Part shown: piece after piece, positions 31,174 through 40,900 of the stretch
How the letters are laid out: each line of letters starts with the position of its first letter
How positions within the stretch are numbered: the stretch's first letter is position 1
DNA from: Pirellulales bacterium
Lineage (GTDB): Bacteria; Planctomycetota; Planctomycetia; Pirellulales; JANQPP01
Assembly (NCBI GenBank): GCA_028289405.1
Contig: JANQPP010000072.1
Span: 1 to 64,000 of the forward strand
Reading direction: 5' to 3'
Length of the DNA stretch: 64,000 nucleotides
The notes under the pieces: generated by a model
The model's input: the letters and a program-made list of their open reading frames with translations, nothing else
Databases searched by the model: none
What the model was told of the DNA's origin: nothing
Made by a program: the position numbers and the translations under genes

Positions 31174-31875
31174 TCAATCGAATTGGAGATGCCGGCGCAG
31201 CGACTTGAGGACCGCCAAAGCTTCAGGACCTCGCAGGTCGAAGCATTTGGATAGTAGCCGCAACACGTGGGGATAACGCTGGCTTTCCAAGGCGTTGCGG
31301 ATTTCCATGGCCTCTTGCAAGATTTCCGGGGTTTCGCTGAAGCGGTTTTGAAAATATTGCGCGCAAGTCCAGGCCCGCTTCTCATCCAACCCAAAGTATT
31401 TCTGTAAAGCGTGGGCCGCCGCCTCCAAATCGTTGACCTGAGTATGGATCGCAAGCGCATGGAAGTTGAGCGGAGGCGAAACCTCGGCGGAGTATTCTCC
31501 CTCGGGTGGGCTGACGGTCCACGTCGCCGAAGCGGCCGCCGACTCATCGAGAATTGCGATCTCCTGGTGCCCGTCTTCGGAAGATTCCGCGTTCCCGACA
31601 TGGATGGAAACGGCTTCGTCCGTGGAAGCCGCCTCCGAATTTTTGGTTTCCGTATGGGGCATCTGTGAGAGCATGGAATTGACGTGAGCCAGCTTGATCC
31701 CGACCTGTTCGTAGATGTGGTCGATCTCACTGGTATAGCTCATGCCCAGCGCGTCTTCCAAAATCGCGTCTTGATCTTCGACCACGCGCTCGGTCAAGCG
31801 TTCCAGCAGAAGGTCTCTTGCCCGTTTCAAAATGGCCGCGGCTCGTGCTTGTTCTTCCATCGGGTATTTGGACAA
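31174..31875 (-). CDS. Hypothetical protein
   Basis: Long open frame, coding-like composition (MEEQARAAAILKRARDLLLERLTERVVEDQDAILEDALGMSYTSEIDHIYEQ); no family recognised. Confidence 0.75.
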   Translation of the reverse strand: MSKYPMEEQARAAAILKRARDLLLERLTERVVEDQDAILEDALGMSYTSEIDHIYEQVGIKLAHVNSMLSQMPHTETKNSEAASTDEAVSIHVGNAESSEDGHQEIAILDESAAASATWTVSPPEGEYSAEVSPPLNFHALAIHTQVNDLEAAAHALQKYFGLDEKRAWTCAQYFQNRFSETPEILQEAMEIRNALESQRYPHVLRLLSKCFDLRGPEALAVLKSLRRHLQFD

Positions 31876-32260
31876 CTGTTTTGGTGTTCTGGTGAGATAA
31901 AGCTAGGTCTGTTTTGGCCGTTTCCCACATGCGGCCCGGCTGTCTTTCCTCGAAGAGAGTGGCTATCAATCCGTCAACTCCAGCTTATTTGAAGAGCGGG
32001 CGACCCGCAAAGCAAAATCGCCCTGGCGGAGAGCCTACATTCCCAGCGTTGGGAGATGGATTCTATTGTATGGATTGGGGAAAAATCCGAATGGGGCGAG
32101 GTATGGAATAGCCCGCGTGCTGAGCTTTGGTGGCCAGTGGAATGGCTGCTCGCGAAGGCTTTATGAATCCCGTAGACTGTTTGCTAGGCGCAAATCTGTC
32201 GCGTTTTTCGGGTTTGGTGGTACTTCTTGGATCTCGTGTGTTTCGAATAGGAATTTGATC

Positions 32261-33157
32261 ATGGAGAAATTCGTCCGAGTTCCCCCCTTCATGTTGCCGG
32301 TTGGAGTCCTCCTGTTGGTGACTTTGTCTGGACTCTCCCGAGATTCCCTAGCCCAAGTCCCGGACACCGTGCAGTTCGAGGAAGAGATTGTCTACGGCAC
32401 CGTGGGCGAGGAAGAGTTGACGCTCAACTTGGCGCGTCCTCAGCAGGCAAACGGGGAAAAACTGCCCTGCGTGTTGGTCATTCACGGAGGCGCGTGGCGT
32501 AGCGGCAACAAAAGAGTGCACAACAATATTACGTGGGAATTCGCCAAGCGCGGGTACGTCGCGGCGACGGTCGGCTACCGGTTATGTCCCCAGCATATCT
32601 TTCCCGCGCAGGTCCAGGACGTGAAATGCGCGGCGCGATATCTGCGAGCCCACGCCGAGAAATATGGTCTGGATCCGACACGCTTCGGCGCGGTCGGCTT
32701 CTCCGCCGGTGCCCACTTGGCGATGATGCTCGGAGTCATGAACGGCGATGACGGGCTCGACGAATCGGGCGGCTGGACGGATCAAGATAGCCAAGTACAG
32801 GCGGTAGTGGCCTTTTTCGGGCCCACGGAACTCGGCGCCGACGATATCCCGCAAAGGAGCGTCCCCTTGGTGCGTGATTTCCTTGGCGGCAGCAAGGAAG
32901 AGAAGGCCGACGCGTATAAAAACGCTTCGCCCATTTCGTATGTCACCTCGGATGATGCCACGATGCTGTTGTTTCAAGGCACCAAGGATCCGCTGGTGCC
33001 ACATACGCAGGCGTTCAAGATGATCGAAGCATTGACCAAGGCAGGCATCTCCGGGCGCGCTGAACTTTTGATCGGAGCCGGTCATGGCTGGGGCGGCGAG
33101 GACCTTGAGCGGACCATTTCCGAGACATATCGATTCTTTGAAGTCAATTTGAAGTGA
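32261..33157 (+). CDS. Secreted alpha/beta hydrolase (BD-FAE/esterase-lipase type)
   Basis: Signal peptide at internal ATG (MEKFVRVPPFMLPVGVLLLVTLSGLS), oxyanion motif VIHGGAWRSG, nucleophile elbow GFSAGAHLA, C-terminal GAGHGWGG. Confidence 0.9.
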   Translation: MEKFVRVPPFMLPVGVLLLVTLSGLSRDSLAQVPDTVQFEEEIVYGTVGEEELTLNLARPQQANGEKLPCVLVIHGGAWRSGNKRVHNNITWEFAKRGYVAATVGYRLCPQHIFPAQVQDVKCAARYLRAHAEKYGLDPTRFGAVGFSAGAHLAMMLGVMNGDDGLDESGGWTDQDSQVQAVVAFFGPTELGADDIPQRSVPLVRDFLGGSKEEKADAYKNASPISYVTSDDATMLLFQGTKDPLVPHTQAFKMIEALTKAGISGRAELLIGAGHGWGGEDLERTISETYRFFEVNLK

Positions 33158-33232
33158 TCCGTCACAGCAGTTCGCGGAACGAGAAACGGTTGTTTTACCC
33201 CCTTGATTCAATGGGAGAGGAGAGGTTTGTTG

Positions 33233-34711
33233 ATGCGCGACTTGCGAAGAGGATTGCGAAGTTTCGCGCTGGCCGTGGTAATAAGCCATGCCTGCGCGAT
33301 CACTTCACCAGCGGAACCGCTGCTAACCACCCGCCGCGTGGCTAGTGGATTGAATCGTCCTTTGTATGTCACCGCGCCGCCTGGTGACACCGAGCGGCTG
33401 TTTATTGTGGAGCAACATTCCGGCGACATCAAAATCATGGACCTGGAATCGGGAAACGTTCATGAGACACCGTTCCTGAATATTTCCACTTTGAGCCGGC
33501 AAAATGAACAAGGACTTCTGGGATTGGCCTTTCATCCCAATTACCAGGAAAACGGCCTGTTCTACGTCAATTTTACTGGCCCGTCCGGCACGACCGCTGT
33601 CCGCCGCTTTCAAGTCTCGGCGGACAATCCGGATGTCGCGGATCCCGATTCGTCGGAAAATGTGATCAGCTACACTCAGCCGTTCCCCAACCACAATGGT
33701 GGCTGGATAGGTTTTGGCCCCAATGACGGGTATCTCTACATCAGTTCGGGGGACGGCGGGTCTGGAAACGACCCGGACAATCGTGCACAAGACATTACAA
33801 ACCAACCGCTGGGCAAGGTTCTTCGCCTCGATGTGGATGGCGACGATTTCACGGATGCACGCCGCAATTTTGCCATTCCGCCCACCAATCCATTCGTGGG
33901 AACCGACGGAGACGATGAGATTTGGGCCTACGGGCTACGGAATCCATGGCGGATGAGTTTCGATCGAGAGACGGGTGACCTCTACATCGCCGACGTCGGA
34001 CAAGGGCAGATCGAGGAAATCAACTTCCAACCTGCCGACAGCACGGGCGGAGAAAACTACGGCTGGCGGGTCAAAGAAGGGACGAGGCTGACCGGGCTGG
34101 ATGACCTAGACGGCCTGGATGTCGTCGATCCGATCCATGAATACACCCACAGCGTCGGCTTCTCGATAACGGGAGGCTATGTCTATCGGGGCGAAGGCAT
34201 TGGCGGCGAGTTGGAAGGCACGTATTTCTTCGCGGATTTCGTGTCGGAGCGTATCTGGTCCTTGCGGTTTGAAAATGGAGAAGTCAGCGACTTCACCGAA
34301 CGTACTCAAGAATTGCGTCCGCCACGCGGACAAGGTTCCGTCGACCAGATTGCTTCGTTTGGAGAGGATGCCCTGGGAAATCTGTACATCGTGGATCTGG
34401 GGGGAGAGATATTCCGCATTGAAGCCGTACCCGCCACCGGAGACGTGGACCTCGACGGAGACGTGGACCTGGTGGACTTCAACTTGCTCCGCGAAGCGTT
34501 CGGCCAAACGGGCCAAGAATTGAATTCTGATTTGGATGGTGATGAAAACGTGGGGCTAGGCGATTTCATCCTGCTCAAGGAGTTCTTCGGCACCGATTCC
34601 CGTAGCCAAGCAATGGTGGGCGTACCGGAGCCCGCCTCGATCACCATGACCGTGGTTGCCATATTGCTTGGGGCCTCATTCCAACTTCTTCGTCAACGAA
34701 GAAAGTCGTGA
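33233..34711 (+). CDS. PQQ-dependent sugar dehydrogenase-like beta-propeller with dockerin-like repeats and PEP-CTERM anchor
   Basis: GLNRPLYVTAPPGDTERLFIVEQHSGDIKI, GLLGLAFHPNYQENGLFYVNF, dockerin-like GDVDLDGDVDLVDFNLLREAFGQ / SDLDGDENVGLGDFILLKEFFG, C-terminus VPEPASITMTVVAILLGASFQLLRQRRKS. Confidence 0.9.
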   Translation: MRDLRRGLRSFALAVVISHACAITSPAEPLLTTRRVASGLNRPLYVTAPPGDTERLFIVEQHSGDIKIMDLESGNVHETPFLNISTLSRQNEQGLLGLAFHPNYQENGLFYVNFTGPSGTTAVRRFQVSADNPDVADPDSSENVISYTQPFPNHNGGWIGFGPNDGYLYISSGDGGSGNDPDNRAQDITNQPLGKVLRLDVDGDDFTDARRNFAIPPTNPFVGTDGDDEIWAYGLRNPWRMSFDRETGDLYIADVGQGQIEEINFQPADSTGGENYGWRVKEGTRLTGLDDLDGLDVVDPIHEYTHSVGFSITGGYVYRGEGIGGELEGTYFFADFVSERIWSLRFENGEVSDFTERTQELRPPRGQGSVDQIASFGEDALGNLYIVDLGGEIFRIEAVPATGDVDLDGDVDLVDFNLLREAFGQTGQELNSDLDGDENVGLGDFILLKEFFGTDSRSQAMVGVPEPASITMTVVAILLGASFQLLRQRRKS

Positions 34712-34754
34712 ATGTATTATTGCTTCCTGGCCATACTCTCCCGTCCACGCCTTA

Positions 34755-34794
34755 TGAGAATGCCTCGTGCTGTATTTGCACGTAAGGATTCTCA
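34755..34794. repeat. Imperfect inverted repeat (hairpin) between the PEP-CTERM gene and uvrA
   Basis: TGAGAATGCCTCGTGC-tgtattt-GCACGTAAGGATTCTCA; long near-complementary arms, no T-tract following. Confidence 0.6.
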
Positions 34795-34903
34795 TCAGCC
34801 GAACTCTTGTGCCATCACCTTGCCGGGTTACCACGGCGTCTCCTAAAATTCAGGATTCACTTCGCGCGACAACGCTTAGCTTTTGGGAACTTGAGATTCC
34901 GCC

Positions 34904-37900
34904 ATGACGGCTTCTGATATCGTGATCAAGGGCGCCCGCGAGCATAATTTGCGGGACGTCGACGTGGTGATTCCGCGCAACCGGCTGGTCTGCCTGACCG
35001 GCGTCAGCGGTTCGGGAAAAAGCTCTCTGGCCTTTGATACGCTCTACTCCGAGGGGCAGCGGCGTTACATCGAAAGCCTGTCGAGCTTCGCGCGACAGTT
35101 TCTAGGGCAGATGCCGAAGCCGGACGTCGATTTTATCGGCGGCCTTAGCCCCTCCATTTCCATTTCACAAAAAACGGGCGGACAAAACCCCCGTTCCACG
35201 GTGGGAACCATCACGGAGATCCACGACTATCTCCGCGTCCTGTTCGCGCGTTGCGGTCAAGGCCATTGTCCCCGCTGCCACCGCCCCGTCACGGCACAAA
35301 CCAAGGAACAAATCCTGCAGCGCATTCGAGGTCTTGAGAAGGGCACGCGGTATCAAGTGCTCGCTCCGTTGGTGCGCGGCCAGAAGGGAGAGTTCCGCGA
35401 TCTCTGCGTGGACTTGCTCAAGCAGGGGTTTGTGCGGGCCCGCGTGGATGGTGAATTCGTCGCCTTGAGCGACAAACTCCAACTTGACCGGCAGATGCGG
35501 CACTACATCGAAGTGGTCATCGATCGGCTGGAAGCGGGCGCGGAAGGCCAGGGCCGCCTTTCCGAGGCGGTTGAGTTGGCACTCAAGATGGGGGAAGGCA
35601 GTCTCATCGTAGCCGCTGAGAAAACGAAGCCTCGCTCAGGCCCGCGTGGGAAAAAGACCACCACCAAGACGGCAAGCGAAGACTTGCAGCTTTCGGCCCA
35701 TTATGCCTGCACTTCCTGCGGCATCAGCTTCGAGCCTCCCAGCCCGCAGCTCTTTAGCTTCAACAGCCCTCAGGGAATGTGCCTGACCTGCGCCGGGCTC
35801 GGCGAGGTATATGGCTTCGTCCAGGAGCGGCTGATCACGCACCCCTCCAAGTCGCTCAAGCAGGGCTGCATCGAATTGCTCGGATCTTGGAAAGACCTTG
35901 GCCGCTGGCGGCGGCATATTTATCAAGGCGTGGCGGACACCTGGGAACGTCTGCAAAATCTTCCCGAAGGAACCATGCTGGAGACGGCTTGGGAAGAACT
36001 CGCGCCCGAATTGCAAGAGGCTTGGCTCTGGGGCACTGGGGACGAACACATCACTTTTACCTGGAAGCAAGGTTCCCATGTCCACAAATACGGAGGCAAC
36101 TTCGAAGGGCTCATTCCCGCCTTCATGTCGAAACATCGCAACAGCCGAAGTAAAATCCAGCGCCGCAAGCTGGAAGAATACATGAGCGTGGTCGCCTGCC
36201 AGGCCTGCCAAGGAGCCCGGCTGAATCCCCAAGCCACGGCAGTGACTTTGTCTAGTCGCGCCGAGAAATTCGAAAGTCAGCCGCGCCGCTCCTTGCCCGA
36301 GCTTTGCCAGCTATCGATCGCCGAAGCGGCTCGATTTTTTTCCGACCTGGACCTCAGCGGAGCCGCGGAGACGATCGCCGAAGAACCGCTCAAGGAGATC
36401 CGCGGCCGCCTAAAGTTTTTGGAAAACGTGGGACTTGATTATCTCACGCTGGACCGCTCCGCGCCCACGCTCTCCGGCGGTGAGGCACAGCGGATTCGGC
36501 TGGCGGGGCAAATCGGTTCCGGGCTGGTGGGCGTCCTCTATATTTTGGACGAACCCTCCATCGGGCTGCATCCCCGGGACAATGACCGCCTGCTCGACAC
36601 ACTCCGGCACCTGCGCGACATGGGGAACACCGTTGTCGTCGTGGAGCATGACGAAGATACGATGCTCGCCGCGGACCATATCATCGATTTTGGCCCTGGA
36701 CCGGGCACGCGGGGCGGTAAGGTCGTGGTCAGCGGAGACGTGGAGAAAGTTGCCACCCATCGCCGCAGCCTGACGGGGCAATATCTTTCCGGCAAACGCG
36801 CCATTCCGCTGCCAGCACAGCGCCGAGACGACGACGGCCCCAAGTTGGGGATTTGCGGTGCGCGGCATAACAATTTGCGCGGCGTCGACGTGGAGATTCC
36901 GCTCGGCAAGTTCGTCTGCGTGACTGGCGTCTCCGGTTCGGGAAAAAGCTCTTTAGTTAACGGAATCCTCGTCGAGGCCCTGCGGCGGGACCTCAACCGT
37001 GGCGAGGGAAAGCCTGGAGAGCACGACCGCATCGAAGGGCTGGACAACCTCGATAAGCTGATCGCCATCGACCAATCCCCCATTGGCCGGACTCCACGGT
37101 CCAATCCGGCAACCTATATCAAGGTTTTCGACGACATCCGTAAACTTTATGCCCAGCTTCAGGAGGCGAAAACGCGAGGCTTCGCGCCGGGACGGTTCAG
37201 CTTCAACGTCGTCGGCGGTCGTTGCGAGGCGTGCCAAGGGAACGGCTCGAATCGGCTAGAGATGGATTTCCTGGCGGATGTCTGGGTTACCTGCCCCGTC
37301 TGCCGTGGCCAGCGTTTCAATCACGAAACTTTGCAGGTTTGCTTCAAGGGAAAGTCGATCGCCGAAGTGCTGGAGATGGATGTCGCCGCCGCGCTCGAAC
37401 ATTTCCAAAACCTGCCGGCCATCCACCACAAGTTGCAAACGTTGCACAACGTGGGACTGGATTACCTGCAATTGGGACAGCCTTCTCCCACGCTTTCGGG
37501 AGGCGAAGCCCAACGTATCAAATTGGCACGCGAATTGGTGAAAAAGAGTACGGGACGCACTCTCTATCTGCTCGACGAACCGACGACCGGCTTGCACTTC
37601 GCCGACATCGAAAAACTGCTCTCGGTATTGGCGCAATTCGTCGAGGCGGGAAACACCGTGCTGGTCATCGAACACAATTTGGACGTGATCAAGACCGCGG
37701 ATTGGGTAATCGACTTGGGACCAGAAGGCGGAGATGCCGGCGGACGGATCGTGGCCACGGGTACGCCCGAGCAGGTTGCTCAGGTTTCCGAATCCTACAC
37801 GGGCAAGGCGCTGGCCAAGATTCTAAATTCAAAGAAGCAGGAAAGCATCACATCTTCCAAGAAAACCACGAAGCAAACCGCGCCGACGAACGGAGAGGGA

Positions 37901-40900
37901 AATGATCTCGTCCGAGATATATTCGTACGCGGTGCGCGGCAGCACAATTTGAAGGAGATCGATGTCTCCATCCCTCGCGACCAGATGACCGTTTGTTGCG
38001 GCCCCAGCGGCTCGGGGAAAACCTCTCTGGCCATGGACACGATTTATGCCGAGGGACAGCGGCGGTATGTGGAAAGCCTGAGCTCGTACGCCCGCCAATT
38101 CGTGGGTCAAATGCAGAAGCCGCGCTACGAACACATCGAAGGATTGTCTCCCGCGATCGCCATTGAGCAGAAACATTTGGGGCATACTCCCCGCTCCACC
38201 GTCGGTACGGTCACGGAGATCTACGACTATCTCCGCATTTTGATGGCGCGGCTCGGCGTACCTTATTGCCCCGAGTGTGATATTCCCATCGGCACGCAGA
38301 CGACGGACGAAATCATCGACAAAGTCCTCACGGAGCCGGAAGGGACGCGCCTGTATCTCATGGCTCCGATCCAAGAGGACGTGCTCCGCAGCGGCAATTT
38401 TTCTTGGGAGGAATTGCGTTCCGCCGGCTACATTCGTGCCCGAGTGAATGGCCGCACCTACTCCCTGGATGAAGATCCTCCCACGTTGGACCGCCGGCGG
38501 CGGCACGTGGTGGAGGTGATTGTCGATCGTGTCACCGTGAGGAAGGATGCCCGGTCCCGCATTGCCGACAGCGTGGAAAACAGCCTGGCTCTCGGACATG
38601 GCGTGATGCATGTCGCCCAAGCGGTGGAAGACACGCCCGAAGAGCGTTGGCCACATCGCGTGCATAGCCTGCATTATGCCTGCGAGGAATGTGGCCGCAG
38701 CTTCGAACCCCTTTCGCCGCATAATTTTTCCTTCAATAGCTCACTGGGTTGGTGTGAATCGTGCCAAGGGCTGGGGACTCAGACCGGCACGAACCAGTCC
38801 GCGCTCTTCCGTGACCCACAACGGTCATTGATCGAAGGTGCTTTGCGCGTCTGGCCGGAGAAAGCTGAAGGCCTGTTTCTACGGATGTTGACCGCGCTTT
38901 CGAGGCACACTGGCGTGCCGATTGACGTGCCGTTCCAGCAATTGAGCCCACGCCAGCGGCGGACCATTCTGCAAGGCACCGGGGATGAGTGGATCGACAT
39001 GGCCCCGGAGGGTAAGAAAGGGCCTGCGGCGAAAACGCCAGAATTCCGTTTTCAATACAAGGGAGTCTATCCCGCGCTCGAGGAAGCGTCCCGGCTGTCC
39101 CCTGGTTTCCGTGCCCGCTTGGAAAACTTCGTGGGCGATGTGCAGTGCATGGAATGTGGAGGGAGCCGGCTCCGGGAAGATGCCGCCGCCGTGCGGTTTC
39201 ATGGCCAAACGATCCAGCAGCTTTGCCATAAACCGCTGGGGGAGTTGGCACGAGAAATCAAACAAATCAAGTTGGATACCCGGGAACGACGCATCGCCGG
39301 CGAATTGTTGCGTGAAGTCCGTCAACGGCTCGAATTCCTGGTGCAGGTCGGCTTGGAATATCTCACGCTGCACCGGGGCGCGGCCACGCTTTCTGGAGGT
39401 GAGTCGCAGCGCATCCGTTTGGCGAGCCAAGTCGGCAGCGGGCTCTCCGGCGTGCTCTACGTTTTGGATGAACCGACGATCGGCCTGCATCCACGGGACA
39501 ATCTTCGCCTGCTCGATGCCATCCGCCGGCTCCGCGATCTGGGAAATACCTTGCTGGTCGTGGAGCATGACCGGGAAGTCGTCGCGGGAGCCGATCAGCT
39601 TCTGGACTTCGGACCAGCGGCGGGAGACGGAGGAGGGCGGATCGTGGCCCGGGGCACGCCAGAAACCGTGCAACAGGATAAATCCTCCGTCACCGGACCA
39701 TTTCTATCCGGCGAAAAGGCGATTCCCGTACCCACCAGCCGCCGCATGCTGGATACTTCCAGCAAAGCGAAAACGGGACGTCGCAAGAAGAGCGCGAAAC
39801 TGCCGGACCTGTCGCAACTGGAGCCGCCCCAAGGCTGGCTAGAGATCGTGGCGGCCCGCCACAACAACCTCAAAAACATCGACATTCACATTCCGCTGGG
39901 CACGTTCACGGTGATCACCGGCGTCAGCGGCAGCGGCAAAAGCTCGCTAGCGAACGACGTGCTGTACGCCGCGCTCGCGCGGACCCTGCACCGCGCGCAG
40001 GTGATTCCTGGCGATCACGACCAGATTCGTGGTTTGGAATTCGTGAACAAGGTGATCCGCGTCGATCAGCGGCCCTTGGGGCAGTCGCCGACCTCAAATC
40101 CTGCGACGTACACGGGCGTATTCGATCTGATCCGTGCCTTGTTCGCCCAAATGCCAGAATCCAAGATTCGCGGCTTCACGCAGCGGCGCTTTAGCTTCAA
40201 CGTGCCTGGCGGGCGTTGCGAAGCGTGCGAGGGGAATGGGCAGCGGAAAATTGAAATGCATTTCCTGCCCGACGTGTGGGTCGAATGCGAAGCGTGCCAA
40301 GGGAAGCGATACGACGCGGAGACCTTGGCCGTGAAGTTTCACGGACACTCCATCGCGGACGTGCTGGAATTGACTTGCGGCAAGGCGCGGCAATTGTTCG
40401 ACAACATTCCCAAGATCCGCCGTATCTTGCAGACGCTCTGCGATGTGGGCCTGGATTATGTCAAACTGGGTCAGGCCGCTCCCACGCTCTCCGGAGGAGA
40501 AGCCCAGCGTGTGAAACTTGCCACGGAATTGTCTCGACCCGACACGGGCCGCACTATCTATTTACTGGACGAACCGACAACCGGTTTGCACTTCGAGGAT
40601 TTGGTGAAATTGCTCGACGTGCTCAATCGGTTGGTGGACCTTGGCAACACGGTCGTGGTGATTGAACACAATCTCGACGTGATCAAAACGGCCGACTGGA
40701 TGATCGATTTGGGCCCCGAAGCCGGCGCGCAAGGAGGGAAGATCGTGGCGGCGGGACCGCCGGAACACGTCGTCGCCCAAGCGAAGAGCGCGGCCCGCGC
40801 CAAAAGATCGCGTGCAAAGAACAAGGACACCGCCATTCCAGAGAGGTCCGTCACCGGAGAGATTCTGGAGGCAGTCTTGGCGCAAGGCCCTCACGCGGAA

